DNA of 64,000 nt, taken from the NCBI GenBank assembly GCA_013397455.1, contig VYZB01000725.1, forward strand, positions 87,546-151,545. Reading direction: 5' to 3'. The first letter of the stretch is position 1; every line of letters begins with the position of its first letter. The position numbers and the translations under genes are program-made. The notes beneath the pieces are model-generated. The model ran no database searches. It had not been told where the DNA came from and saw only the letters and a program-made list of their open reading frames with translations. Below, in pieces: positions 11,571-24,800 of this stretch. Source of the stretch: Crotophaga sulcirostris. Its lineage: Eukaryota > Chordata > Aves > Cuculiformes > Crotophagidae.

Positions 11571-12781
11571 ATTGGAAGAGCACCCTGGAGCACAACAAAC
11601 CCTCCTCCTTTTTATTTTTGTCACCTGTTAAAGAAACCCCACCACTCCCTGAAAGCAGCTGGAGCAGCAAGGGGAGCAGGCACACCTCCATGTGTTCCAA
11701 TGCTTGCAAAGTAGAGCCAAAAAGAGATACTTGGAAAGAGAGAGTTAGTAAACATCCATATTTATTACATATATAGGTACTTCCCCTGCTTCACAGAGGT
11801 GGTAACTGCTGATCCCTGAATACTTGTGGGGATCCAAACACTTGGACTTGCACTCCCAAATCAGAAACAAAAAAGCAGTTTGAAAGGTGGGATGAGCTGA
11901 GGTGAAGAGTAGATGGAATTATGCCTTCAACGTGGCATTCCACAACAGCAAAGGGAAGGATTAGAAAAAAGGCACATTACTTCCTGCACATACGCTTGCC
12001 CTGACATGGGAACAGAGCCAAAGCCACTCATCACACTATTCTCAGCCGTGGCCACCAAAAGCATCTACTTGCCTGCTGGACTACAGTGAACAGAGAATCC
12101 AGTCACCCATAGTCAAACCCTCCAAAGATGATGAAGATGGTCTAAAGATGCATTTATAGACCAATGAGGATGACAAGTTCCAGCAGGTGTCTGATAACCA
12201 ACAGATCTGCCCAAAATGCCATTCTCAACATGAGACTGAATGAACAAAGCTGATTAACTGCATAAGAAATTGCAGTTATCGTACTCCCACACATACCTGC
12301 AACAACCTACCAAAAGCATAAGCGGTTCCATGCAAGTTGGTGACCTGATCAATTGCCCTTTTGGAAGGAAAACCAAGTTATCTTTGATAGTGGGTATTAT
12401 TGGATGGAAGAAAAGAGTCTACCTTTACTAGATCCTGGATTAACCACTAATCTTCTGAGATATACAGACATCACAAGATAAGCAGTTTGTTTAAATCTTT
12501 CACAGTATTAAACATAAGAAATACAGCTGTGAGTTTTCATAAATTTACAACCTGAAGAAAACACTTGGCAGCAGCCAATATACACCATTCTCAGAAGGGT
12601 GAGCTGACGGGCTTCTGGTATCGCTAAGCACATCACTGCAACTAACTGAAAAACACAGCAATTTTTTTATCCATGCTTTGTGGGCATCTACTAATTAAGC
12701 CTCAATAAAGCCATGGGAGCCACGGTTAGAAAAGTATTATTTACATGATTTCCAGTAGCAGAAAGAGAGACGGGTTATAAG
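11571..12781. other. Unique non-coding sequence
   Basis: No interspersed repeat is recognised beyond the end of the CR1 copy. The only item of note is the splice-bounded segment at 12,297-12,357 on the minus strand, listed separately. Confidence 0.5.
12297..12357 (-). other. Candidate coding exon, unidentified
   Basis: On the minus strand a pyrimidine-rich tract ending in TTCCTTCCAAAAG precedes a 61-nt segment, followed by a strong donor (TTGCAG/GTATGTG). Taking one base to complete a previous codon, the segment reads AIDQVTNLHGTAYAFGRLLQ without a stop and ends on a codon boundary. A second frame is also open, which weakens the case. I do not recognise the peptide. A chance pseudo-exon is at least as likely. 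Confidence 0.15.
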
Positions 12782-12890
12782 CCTTTCACAAAGTCACATA
12801 ACAATCTGGTCACAGAGCTGTTAACAGATGTCTGGATTTCTGAGTCCTTCGTCCCCTGCTCCTTTGGCACATAACACCACTCCTCTTAGC
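12782..12890 (-). repeat. MIR/CORE-SINE-like fragment, sense on - strand
   Basis: The + strand shows CACAAAGTCACATAACAATC, then CACAGAGCTGTTAACAGATG, then TGGATTTCTGAGTCCTTCGT, then CCCCTGCTCC. These match in order the reverse complement of MIR ('aaggtcacacagcaagt..gagctgggatt..acccagatctcctgagtcc..cccctgctct'). Diverged but collinear over about 100 bp. Confidence 0.55.
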
Positions 12891-15800
12891 TTCTAATTTT
12901 GTGCAGAAGACATTTTCGAGAAGGTGCTGTCAAGTATGAAAAAAGAGACATTGGTAGGCAGGAGTTTTCTTTGAACTAAAGAGACAGGGCTCAGCTATTC
13001 TGGCTTCCAGGTACACCCAGCCTTGTTCTTTAAGTCCAGATCCACAGACTCCTTTGGAGAGGCTGACCCGAATGAAATGACTCTAGGACTTTGCACAGTG
13101 TGGTTTGAGGGAGGGCAGGACAAACAAGGTAGGACAAGGAGAGAAGGGAGGAAGAACACTGATGCTAGGAGAAAAGTGAAAATAGAGACAAAGCCCCAGT
13201 CTCCAGCAGAACAAAATTTGTACTTACTGTGCTCTTTTTAAATTTAGAGTTTAACTATTAAAACCCTGAAGTATCATAATACTACTTTTAAAGAACATGC
13301 TCCCTCATTCTAAGGTCAGTCACTGAGGAAAAAAATTACACAGGGTTGTTTCTGCCTGCAGCAGGAACAAACCCCAGAATTCACAATGGTTGTATTATGA
13401 AATTTAACCGTAGGAAACTTCACATATGCGTAAGAAATCCAGGCACCTTAATTCTGAAAAGAAATTATCAGATAGGACATAAAAACCCCTGGCAGTTTAT
13501 GAAGGGTACAGAATATAAACCTGTTTATCCTTTCACATGGTAAAGAATATGAGGAGATCCAGTCAAACTCCCCTAACAGCTGGCAGAACTCATTGCCATA
13601 GGATATCACAATTGCCAAGAGATTGGGAGAAACCCTTGGCCTTCATATAGACAGTTAACGCATCCCCTGTCAGCAGGGCAAGAGGAACTGGCTTGCTGTG
13701 CAGGGTCTGTGTGACTTTTTCTGAAATGGTGCTGTCAGAGACAACCGGATGGTCCAGTGACCTGACTTGGTGCATCTTCATAACACCACACTCGAAGGAG
13801 GGAACACCAGATCATTAGTAAGGGAAGTAAGAAAACATATTTTCCTCCTTTTGACCAGAATTTCCCCTCCCTATTTCCCCATACTGAAAAACATTAACTT
13901 GCTCGTGACATTTTATCATACTCTGCCCTTGGGCAAGTTGTGCACTGTTCCATCCCTATGCTGCCTTTTTGAACAGATATAGATCACAGGATCCTTTGTG
14001 CATGGCCATGTCCCAAGACTCTGTACAACCCCTGACCTGCAGGATGCTGCTTCAGTGGCATCATAGGACAAAACATGGAAGTTTTTCAGCCCTTCTGGAT
14101 GTCTCAGACACTCACTTAATAACACACAAGAACACAATCTTTTTTTTCTTCTCTATTTCCGATATTTTCTTCCTTTATGTAAATTACCTATTATACTCCT
14201 GCTTGTATTGACAGTGTTTATTGACCGCGAAAAGATTAATTTGCTGTTAAACATGGAAGATATAACCTCCATTAACAAAAATATGAAGGCAAAGAAGAAT
14301 TTCTATTAACAAGAAAACAATATCTTTTTTTCTTGTTTTGTAGACTGAGCTTGTGACCTTTTCTCCTCCTCAAGGCTTCTTATGCTTCTGTGTAATCCTG
14401 GATACCTGCAAACACCTCAACAAACATGAGTCAGGACATTCATTTGGAAAAGGCCCCAAGGCCAATGCAAGGTGTAAGGATCAAGCAGAGTTCTTTCAAG
14501 CCAGCTCCAGAGTGATCTTAGTGAAGTTGATGCATACATCAAAAACGTGGGCAAAAAGCACAAGTAAATTAACTGTGGTGCTCAGAGCCTCATGCTGTTG
14601 AATTCTGAGCTAACACAATTAGTATAGCGACTTAACCCACGGCTTCCTGATGAGCCATGTACTGTCTATTACTGGAGTAACCATACTTGAATGCATGACT
14701 GTACTGTAATAAATCAATTCATGGCTAAACCCACACCCTTGCCACAGTTTCTCTGTCTTTTTTTAGACAACAGGATAAAACTTCAATAAACTGATTATAA
14801 GGCTTTCTTCCAAAGTTCCAAGCCCATATAAGAGCCATAAGACTAAATACAAAATACCAAGACACGATGAACAGAAGTACATTTTAAAGGCCCAGTGCAT
14901 CCATCTCTACCTTGATTCTGCTAGTGTTCTGCCAGGGCAGAATCTGGTCACAAGTCCTCTTCGTTAAACAAAAGAAACAGAATGGCAGATCCGTGTTTTG
15001 TGCTGTTAACGTGGGTAATTGATAACGAAAACCAAACTTCCTTCAAAGTCAGACTGAGGGGACACGTACCTTTCCTGGCTGTACAGCCAGACTGCTGGAA
15101 GCCAGCCCACCAGCATCCTGCCAGTGTGACTTGGCATTTGATATATCTGCTGATATGCTTATAAAGACACACTTATGGCAGGCCAGACCACGAGGAAGAG
15201 TCAAATAGTTTATTAATTCGCACAATCGAAGGGAGAATAAAAAGCAGGCAGATTAATCAACACAAGAGCTGCAGAAGCTGCCAGCTTGTCTCCCTTGGAG
15301 CTTTTTAGCAAGAATATCTTCATATGCAACTGCTGCGTGCTACAAACCAAAAAATGTTCTGAGCCTTTACCTGAGTGACCAAGACATGCAATAAACCGAC
15401 AGCGTCCATTTCTGAGCTCACCTTTGTAAGTAATTTCCTTTCAATATTAAATTTTAGAAATTTGTTTTGAGTCCAAATCTATATAACTAAACACGTGAGA
15501 ACAATTTTGAGCATTAAACAGCTAAAAGTAGAAAACAGCTATGTAAAACTCGCCTATTTCAATTGACTTCTAACATGCTGCCTGACTTATAATGAGCAGG
15601 CTGCCCAGTATTCCACAGACTGGCAGCTTAGCCTGCCTCTGTTGTTTAACAGCACAAGTTTAAGAGCAAATTGCAGAGATTTCTCTACCTTTCTGCTACA
15701 GCTGTACTACTTGTAGTCCCCTCCACAGACACATTTACCAGCAGCTCTTGGAAGAGAGCTCATACACTACCAATTTATTTTTTCACCCAGTATTAAGTGC

Positions 15801-16344
15801 ACATCAGGCTACATTACAGACAGTATGCTGAAGATTTCTGAACATCTACTTAACAAGCCATACGTGAACTCCCCAAAGGCCAGAGCACCTATTTTGAAAA
15901 AACGTAGTTCTCTGTTTAAATGAGTAACAGCCAAGCAAAACAATTATGAAACAATGGCATAATTTCCAAATGATCTATGTGTTGTGCCTGAAATAAATAC
16001 AAAAGATTGATGAGATTTTCTGCATAATTTATTAAAATTGCAAAATATTGCCTTTTAAAAGCTAATAGTAATTCTTAAAAAAACGCACAAAATCAACATA
16101 TGCCACCATATTTCCAGCATTTGGGAGTGCGTGTGCTACAACAACATTCCTTTGCTATTAAATGCCAAAGGCTGTTTAGTGATAAATCCAAATAAAACCC
16201 ACTAATAAGTAGATTGCAGTAGAAACAGTGGCTCATCTTCACGGAGACACATGATATTGTGCCATTTATAACAACTGTAAGAAGAAAATCATCTCTTGTT
16301 ATAGGCCAGTGAAGACTAGGACAAATTCAAAGCTCAGGGTCACA
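12891..16344. other. Unique non-coding sequence; one weak LTR-like hint
   Basis: AT-rich DNA without genes that I can support. On the minus strand near 15,185-15,270 a segment with AATAAACT and T-rich flanks faintly resembles the end of an LTR, but I could not define ends or a target duplication, so it is not called. The rest shows nothing beyond short A or T runs. Confidence 0.5.
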
Positions 16345-16650
16345 ACCAGCTGAGTTTGAAAGTCTCTAGGGATGGAGACACCCTCTCTAGGAAACCTGTC
16401 CCAGTGCCTGACCGCTCCCATACCCAGCAGCAATCATGCACAGGAATCAAGCACAGACTGCTGCCCATTATCGTTTTGCTGTACACCTATTTTGGAACAG
16501 TTCGCCTCTTTTCTTTGTAGCCCTCCCTAAGAAAGCTGAAGAATGCAGTGAGATCCCACCCTGTACTTGTAACCTTCTCACTTTCTCCTGAGCAGGCTGA
16601 ACATACTCAGCTTCTTCTCATGTGCCAGTGCTGCATCTCCCTGACCATTA
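16345..16650 (-). mobile_element. Diverged CR1 LINE fragment
   Basis: The + strand contains AGTCTCTAGGGATGGAGACA, then CTCTCTAGGAAACCTGTCCC, then CAGTGCCTGACC. Farther on come a 'GAGATCCCACCCTGTACTTG'-type segment and GAGCAGGCTGAACATACTCA followed by GCTTCTTCTCATGTGCCAG. These follow the order of the reverse-complemented CR1 3' region ('tccaaggatggagac..cctgggcaacctgttccagtg..ctgaacaaccccaactctctcagcctgtcctcat'). Much more diverged than the copies at 28 and 45.8 kb, so it is an older insertion of a different subfamily. Confidence 0.75.
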
Positions 16651-16653
16651 AGG

Positions 16654-16698
16654 GCCACAGAATTCCTTGATAGTTGGGGCTGGAAGCGATCTCGCCTC
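16654..16698 (-). mobile_element. CR1 3'-end sliver
   Basis: CCACAGAATTCCTTGATAGT followed by TGGGGCTGGAAGCGATCTC resembles the first bases of a reverse-complemented CR1 3' end ('cacagaatcacagaatagttggggttggaagggacct'). It lies directly to the right of the previous fragment, so two CR1 pieces are joined or were inserted next to each other. Confidence 0.5.
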
Positions 16699-17702
16699 CT
16701 TTCTCCCATTTCCATAGAATGACTTTAAAAGATCTTAATTTTGTTCACTATACAATGGCACAAAATTGTGAAGTCTTCAGGCAGCTTCTGAGAATCACCC
16801 TGCCTACTCTTCCAGGGATTCACTACTAGTTCCTAAATCCCACTGCCAAGTCTGCAGTCTATACCTGTAACCCTCCCACTCACATCCCAGCCTTAAAAAA
16901 CACGAAGGACAGAAAAATTCGAAGTGAGTATCGGCTCATACATGCCACCTGCAAGAGTCTGCTAACAACCTAAACCAACATTTCCATACCATGAAGGGCC
17001 TTAATTGACTTCATGGGGTTGCTAAAGTTGATGTTTAAGGAGAACAATTTAAATGCAAGTTTAACTCATTACATATAGCTGATAAACAGTTACAGTCATC
17101 ACATGTTAACTAACAAGCCAAACCAACTCTCCAGGTGACAAAACCCACAATAATTTTGTATCTATATGGACAAAAAAACCCGAAACCCAAAAGTCGTTCA
17201 TTTCCTTCCTGACAAATTTTACAGCCAGTTAAGCTTTGGTGATACAAAGAACAGAGAGCAGAGAATCATCAATTATACATAGAGCATTCTGAGTTGGATT
17301 CAAATCCCTCACTTGTTTTAGTACCACTTGTTTACTGTGGGAGTTCCTGTTCCTTTTCCCCTCTCCATTTTGTGCTTAATCTCGAAGATTTTCATTAGTA
17401 AACCATTAATTTTTTATGCTCTATTTTCTATATTCTTCTCTTATGTTTTAGTTTCTCATCATTTAAGACGAGAACAGGATCTACAATCACCCTCCAGCTT
17501 TTTCAGCCCTCATATAATAGCTTATAAGCAACACATTCATTATCATCATCCAGATAATTAGAATGTCTGTCTGTAAATATAAAAGCAGAAATGTTACCTC
17601 AGAAGAGCACTCTCCATGGAGGGGACACTTCAGAGTTCATGAGTTTAGAAGCTAAGCTCATATTTTACTAAGAAGATATGAAAATAATTCTCAGAACTTA
17701 TG

Positions 17703-17763
17703 TTTACGGAATTCTTAGGTGTAGAGAAGGGGCCCAAAAGCCTTTTGTCCGTAAAGGGCCCCT
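17703..17763. repeat. Nested inverted repeats (hairpin potential)
   Basis: AGGGGCCC (17,728-17,735) pairs with GGGCCCCT (17,756-17,763). TTTACGGA (17,703-17,710) pairs with TCCGTAAA (17,748-17,755). The two pairs compete for the same space, so one or the other could fold. There is no A-rich or T-rich terminator context and no gene beside it, so a function is not implied. Confidence 0.6.
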
Positions 17764-20310
17764 ACGGAAAAAGCTCTTTGATTGCTTCGGATGAGATGAC
17801 ATTACAAAATATCATGAATGTTAGGAAGCACAAAGTTAATAAAGAATTAAATTACTTAAATACGATGCTGTCATTTTTGTTCAGGACCAACCCCAGCTAT
17901 TTTCAGGCAAGTTTTCCCAGAGCCAAAAAAATATTAGAGATCCACGTGCTGAGTCAGGTCTCACAATTGTGTGCTGTCCTACCATTGCAAAGGCAAAGCA
18001 GGAATTGCGTACCTCATGCATGCACTGTGTTGTCTTAACTGAAGTGCAGTGCAGAGGAGAAAGCAAGGAGGAACTGAAGTTCTAAACAGCCCAAAATCCT
18101 TGATTTAACTTCAGTATTCCTGAAGTATTTACCTCACTACAAAGCTTTACTCGCATGTGCTCATTGAGATGCAAACATTTACATCATTGATACTCCAAAA
18201 TACTTCTGTCTACACTACCACGATTTTTAACATGAAATGTATTTTTCTTTTAAAAGGCACCACACAGATAGAATCATAGTTGATTCAGCTGCATAGGAAA
18301 CACAGTGATCCTCATCCCATTAGTTACACCAGCATCACAGTGTTTAACCCAGCGTAAGCAGCTCCAGTTGATGAAGCCACACCATCTGGTCAATACGGTG
18401 CTGTACTGGCTCAGCTGATTTTCCACTACTATAGAAACAGAATGCCGGTTCGTAGTCTCTCAGATGAGCTCAATTGTGTTCAATTCGCAGAGGAAGCAGA
18501 CTAAAGAAACTAGTGGCACAAAGTTTAAGAGGCTGCATGATTTAGAACCCTCTCTATGTATCTGTGAGTATTGCAGAAGGGAGGATTCATTCTATTCCTG
18601 ACCTAACAGAGGAACATATGTTCCTAAGGCATCTGACCAAGACAATGGAAAAAGTCCAGTTAACTTCAATATTGCGAAATCAAATCTTTAATTCATCAGC
18701 TTGCCAACTTGCCAAACCTCAGTTGCCTGTGATGTCCACACAGATGAAAACAGTCAGATAAGTAAATGCAAAGAAGTAAAATTATTTGCCTGCAGACGAG
18801 AGATTGCAGAAGATTTTATTCATCCTGCTTGATTTTTCCTATTACTTAACTGCTGAGACATAAATTAACATTTGACTCTGCTGGTTTGTGCAACTCATCT
18901 GTAGCACAAGAGTCAAACTTCTAGTTTCCACCGCAGAGAATCAGATCTGAAGCCTGTCTAAACAGAATATGCCTCCATCTGATATTTACTAGCCTAAGCA
19001 CCAGCTGACTTCAAGCTCTTTTCATGCTTTTTTAAGAAAGTCTGAAAAGGTTTTGACATCATCATAATCATGAAATGAGAAATGTTGATCCCCCTAAGCA
19101 AAAAAAAAAAAATACAGCCTGAGTTTTGCTGAGTAAAACATAAGACACTCCTGCTGGCGTGTTCTTTAAATTGACTATTCAAGATGTAAATCTGCATCTC
19201 TTGGACTGAATGCTTGGCCTAAGTGTCAACACACAGAGATTCTTCTCTGCAAAGTAACTCGCTTTGTTTCCTTTGCTGACTTCATGCTCCTTGTAAATTT
19301 CTTTCCTGATCTGAGATAAATGAAAAAAATATCAACCCAGTACACTTCCAAAGTAAAATACCAAAAATACCTCAGGATTTTCCACCGTCGACCATTAGCA
19401 GTATTTTGAAAACTAATTAGTAAACCAACAGCCTTTTACATACCAAAACTGGAATCCAATAACCTCAGAAATTCCCAGAGATCTGTGTTTTAGCTATCAT
19501 TTAATTCAGAGTGGGACGAAGCTGAAGTTCCAGAAATGAATGCAACATCCGAGCATCCTGACTGATGATGACACTTGTAGCAAACTGCGTATGCTCAAAC
19601 TTTGGGGTAAGTATGCTGAGTATCGGAACACTCTGACATGCTCTTGTGCATGCAGGTTCTAGCTGTAACATTTAAGCTCCTGTTGTTCACTTGTTTGTGG
19701 AAAACATCCCAACAACCTTAGGGTGTTAGAAAAGAAATCCCAATTTCTCAAGAGAAAGAAGACTGTACACACCCATATTTTTGTATGCACGTTCCCATAA
19801 ACCCCAACTCTTTTGCATGCTTATTCACAATATTGACTGTCAATGGTACTTGGTTAAAATGATTATTGCACTCAGCATGGCTAACTTTTAAATGTAAATT
19901 GCATGCAGATATATGCAATGCCATCTTTAATGCAGATGTAGCAAAAAGCATTAAGATGTGTAGAGCCTAATTAGGTCCTACATCAAAAACTACAAATAAA
20001 AACTTGACTCCAAAGTCATAGCAAAATAAATTTGAGCTAGAAATCCCAGACCACACTCCTAGGGAAGCAGGGGCAGTAACCCTTTACCTGCGACTTCCAG
20101 AAGCTCAACAATGCAATGAACCCCGTGAATGTTTTGTCCTTCCTTCAGACAAAGCACTTCCCTTTTAAGCAAGATGTAGATACAACAGCATGGCTGTTTC
20201 ATTTTCTTCTATCTCTTAATATTTAAAATGATCGAACAAAACCTCTGTATATGAAAGTCAGGAGTAGGGACACAAAAATACCGGGACAACGTAGGACTCA
20301 GCCTAAATGA

Positions 20311-20330
20311 GGTGGGGGGGGCTGGGGGGA
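20311..20330 (+). repeat. G-rich tract
   Basis: GGTGGGGGGGGCTGGGGGGA: runs of eight and six G separated by CT. Low-complexity sequence with some quadruplex potential on the + strand. Confidence 0.8.
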
Positions 20331-23149
20331 ATGAAGCATGGCTTGTCTTTTCTAAGTCAGGGGCTGCTCAGCACTGTCCCTGCCAGTGGGACTTTGATTA
20401 CTGAATTCATTGGAATAGAAAAGCACTTGCACAACGCAGACTCCAGAGACAATAATCAGCCTTAGGGACTTGCATTATTAATATACTGAAACAAATGAGG
20501 TGGTTGACAGCCTTACAGTTGCTGATCGGGCGTGTAGCACTGAATGGGATTGCCCCTATGTACACACACTTCTTTGGTTTTAAACACTTTTGTTTCTAGA
20601 GAGAAGCTACATTTTGGGGTACAACTGGTGAATTCCACAGAGGGCAAAGACTGCAAAAAGCCAGTATATGCAGATTTAAAATAAAAAATCCATCTTACAT
20701 CAGGTCAAAATGAGAGCCAAGGAAGACAGACATATTCCAAGAAAGGTATCAGTGTGACTTAAATTCAAGAAAAGTGTAGCATCAGAGAAAAATCCGACCA
20801 CATCCACTTCCTGGAAAGGAAGCAAGTTTAAGTTCTACTTGTTCATGAGCAGCTATGGAAAAGTACTAAGACTACTAAGATGCACTCCACCCATCAGAGA
20901 TACTTGCAGAAAAGGACACATGACTCTCCAGTAAATGCATATCCAATTTTAAGAAAGGAGCAAATACCTTCTCTTCCTGCCTCAGTATGTACAAGCCTAG
21001 AGACGTTCCTTGGCCAACTACAAGCCAAGAGTTTGCTCATCCGTTTTTTCCACCCTACTGTCTCCTCTTTCCTAAAGCACACCTGGAATTCTCCTTTAGC
21101 TGGGCTGCTTGTAGGCATCTCCCAACCCCACCCCACAGCTGCCCACAATCATGCCTTTTCCCAAGTCACAGAGAGTGGCTGCAATAATTTGGATATTCCA
21201 GTGGACTATAAATGTGCAGAAAATTTGATGTCGCTTGCTTCCTATCTCTAGTGGCAGCACAATTTCTTTGAGGAAAGATGCTGCAAATTATTCACTGTGA
21301 AATAGGCAGCTTGCTTTTCATTTTAATTTTGTTCCATTTCTATCTCTGTATTTCCCTTATATCTATTTTTTCCAGCGTTACGAGAAAAAAATCTGACGCA
21401 CCACGTCAGCCCAGTCCAAGCCAGACATAACATCCTGCATACGCTGCCCAGGGTATTATAAAAAATGCCTTTCATTTCTCTCCTCCCAGCCCTCGTCACA
21501 GGACCCGTTCCCCTCTGCTGCCCATGAGCCAGCAGCGCTTTCCAGCAGGCTGCACGCTGGAATTCCTCGGCTCTCGCGTTCCTGCAGACACAAACACAGT
21601 TCCCTGCTCTCAGAGCAGGATGGACTCAGCAAGTGTATTCTTTCCATCTCCCCTCAAAAAATAGGGTGGAGGTTAATGCTGGCTGCAGTTCATTTTCTTC
21701 CAGCTCTAAAAGACACCAGCAAACCTTCTTCAAATCCTGTCTGGGCATTGCATCATCTGGGTACCGTGCCACCGGATAAAAGAATATCTGGGAAGGCTGC
21801 AATTATGAGATCCCTAGAAACAACGCTAAGGATCTAAAGGAAAGCAAAGCTGGCCAAACATTCCTTTTATTAGTGCACAGGACTGACAGAGGAAAGAAGC
21901 GAGCGGAGTAGCTTCAGAAAGATCTTCAGGCTATTGGCACCTTCCAGCATAGGCGCTGCGGCCACCCAGTCTCTCTGCTGCCTTTGTGCAGACGATTTGC
22001 CATTCCTGCATTCTTGCCGGCACTGCAGTACCGTTCTGAGCCTCATATTTGAATTAACCAGGCCCAGAGGATAAAACTTTCAAATTAAACACATTCCTAC
22101 AGGATTTCAGGCTCATTGTGTATGCACCAAGGAAACATAACATCCTAAAAATAATACGTATACAGAAAGAAAGCACATTTTGCAGGCATATTAAAGAGGA
22201 ATATGAATTATAAGTAAGCTCATGGGAGAAGATGTCAGATTCCATGCAAAAAGGAGCTTTTGTAAATAACATAATTCTTTGTAAGCTATTGCAATTATCA
22301 TCAGTCATTTAATTTTGCTTAGTAACAACGCCTCCATCATTGATGAAATTGTCCACTTTTTTCCCCCTGCTGAACTGTAAAGCCCCAGATTTTACTGAGT
22401 TCAAGCTAACAGTTGTATAGATTGCTAATCTTCAGCTAGAACTCAATTTATATTCATTTCAGTAGATGCTATTTTATGTTTGCTGTTTAGATATGTATCT
22501 CACCAAGTTGCCATCATTAGAGTACAATATCCAGAAAATGTTAAAGCTTTTGGTAAGATTTAATCAGTGTCAACACTCCAAGTTTGTGTGTACCAAATTG
22601 CACTGAAATCTTAACATCGAAGAACATGTCACATTCAAAAATATTCAAATATTATACTGTTGCTCAGTAGCGATTCAGAAAGCTTCAATAAGAGCTATAT
22701 ATGTTTAGTTTAGAATATTAAACCAAAAACTTTAGCATTATTTTTGTGGAGTTTAGCCTTTTAGACACAGGGTCCTGGTATTTCAGATTACTAAATACAA
22801 CAGAATATTTAAGGGTTTTGCACATTAAGCCCAATGAAAAATTCAAAGTCTGCCACTGGAATTAGTAACTTAGCCCCAAGCTAATCAAAGATGTTATTCC
22901 AGTAGAACCAAAGTCTTCCAGTTGGCCCTCAGCTTAATTTCACTGATTAAAAAAAATTAATACAAGTCAGTTTGCTTTGCTACAGTCCCTTTACAAGCTA
23001 GCTGGAGCTGGTGCAGGGAAACGACATTCTGAGAAAAAAATATTTTCAGCTTCTGAGAAGCAGGCATCCCACTTATCTCTTATATTAACTTGCAACTGGC
23101 TTTAAACTCGAATTTGAAATTAATGAGAAGGTGGTGAAAGGGAGAGTCT

Positions 23150-23320
23150 TAGCAGTTGGAGCCCTCATTTGAAGAGATAGGACTTCTACTCCCAGCTCCA
23201 TCAATACCAGTGTCCTCTTACAAGTTACACCTCCAGGAAGGCCAAGTTAGGAGCTGAAGCTTAGGCACTTACACCAGTCTCATTTTCAAAAGCATTTAAG
23301 AACTCAGGATCCACCATCAA
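23150..23320 (+). repeat. Possible ancient SINE (MIR-like) fragment
   Basis: AGCAGTTGGAGCCCTCATTT, then AGGACTTCTACTCCCAGCTC, resembles the start of MIR-type SINEs ('agtggttagagcactcaactgggagtcaggagacctgggttctattcccagctc'). The downstream part around 23,240-23,310 (TTAGGAGCTGAAGCTTAGGC, ATTTTCAAAAGCATTTAAGA) recalls another old amniote repeat tail. Divergence is high, so the call is tentative. Confidence 0.35.
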
Positions 23321-24770
23321 ATCCTCAAAAGCTGAGAGTCAAATTCAGATCACTGTTGGTGCTTCAATAATTTCTTCCTACATTTTGAAGGTATTAAAAT
23401 GCATCACAAGATGCATTTACAAGAATATAATTTACAATGCTTATACAAGAAACATAAATATGCTAAGACAAGTAACAGTCATTAAGTAAAACAGATTAAA
23501 TTTAACAATGTCCGTAGGTGAAAAACAGTGTAATTCCTTTCCCCTCAGATGTAGTTGACCTTTTCCAAAGGTCGCTGTTTCATCCAGTCTCTGTCTAAAG
23601 GGCTTGAGGAGTTCCCTACCATGGGCCACAGTTCCTCCTTCAGAGTCTCAAAGCTACCTGTGTCAGCAACTTCAGGGGTGCTGCCTAAAATAGAGCCAGG
23701 AGTTACGTATTTCAGACAGCAGAAGGATGAGAGTTATCACATTAAAAGTACATTTGGGGGAGGAATCCCAGATGATATTAAAAAGATATATTAAAAAAAA
23801 AAAGGGAGAGAGAGAGGTAGAGTGGGTCACTTCGAGGCAGAGTTTTCTTTCTGAACAGATCGTACTTCCAGTCTCAGCTCGTCAGCAGGAACAGACCCAG
23901 AATGGACACAGCAAATCCGTAACAGAGATCCAAAATTCACACCAGGCTGCATGCAGTGCAGCATCATCTATCCACGCTGGAGCTGTACATGTGTGAGTGA
24001 AGTCTCCCTGACCACAGTTAATGATCAACATTTTTGTATTTCTCTCAAGAATTATAAATATTTTTTCCAGATGTTTAAACATCGGTATTGGGTTGATTCA
24101 ACTGTTTTTAAGCTTTGGCCAGAGGAACCACTTCTCCATTGACACAGAGCTACAGGAAGAGAATTATTTTCTGACCAGCTGCTTCCAAATTTTTCTCTTA
24201 GCTTATGCAATATCTTTTATTTTTTTCCCCCAGAGAGATATATAAAAGACACCATTTCAGATATTGCAGACTCCAACTTTCTCATATCCAAGAAGAATCA
24301 TTAATTAAATAAGTAATTAGGGAAACATGTATCTTTAAGTGTAGAATCCGGACAATGATCTCTACAATACTTCCTATATCACCACCCTTTATAAACCAGA
24401 AAAAAATAAGAAACAGAAAAGAATCTAAAGCAAACACTGCGAGAAAATGCAAGAGTCAAACACAGTGATAGACACTTTTAGCTATTCCGTATCGAGAGTT
24501 TGGCAATAATGAATCTGGGAATGGCCCACAGAAACACTTGATAAGCTCTGCATCTCATAAACCTTAGACTAACAATACCACTTTCTCTCAAAGGACTCAA
24601 TGCCCTTGAAATCAAGGCAAAACTCCATTTAGAAAATCACTACCTATTATGTGACTGTGCAATGAGGACCCGGTAATGTGACGCCACTTCCTTTCCCCCA
24701 GCCCTAAGTCTGAGAAAACAGAATTCAAGCAGCAGTCTAAGAGGACAATTTCCTACAAGTAGCTGTAATT

Positions 24771-24800
24771 CTCTGCACAACTGTTCTCTGCACAACTGTT
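24771..24800 (+). repeat. Exact 15-bp tandem duplication
   Basis: CTCTGCACAACTGTT occurs twice back to back with no mismatch, so the duplication is recent or constrained. It lies just upstream of a 72-nt segment (24,820-24,891) that has an acceptor-like AAAGCAG and a consensus CACAG/GTGAGT donor. Confidence 0.95.

Larger units (their letters stand above)
16699..23149. other. Long unique non-coding stretch
   Basis: About 6.4 kb without a recognised repeat or gene. GC is raised with several CpGs at about 21,480-21,600 and 21,940-22,040. A G-rich tract lies at about 20,311-20,330. A splice-bounded 62-nt segment at 22,491-22,552 (+) has two open frames and no known match. Longest open frames are about 120 codons (20,880-21,251 and 17,700-18,038), without motifs. 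Confidence 0.5.

Noticed and set aside
15185..15270. Minus-strand LTR-like end with AATAAACT
   Set aside because: No definable ends, target duplication or promoter motifs.
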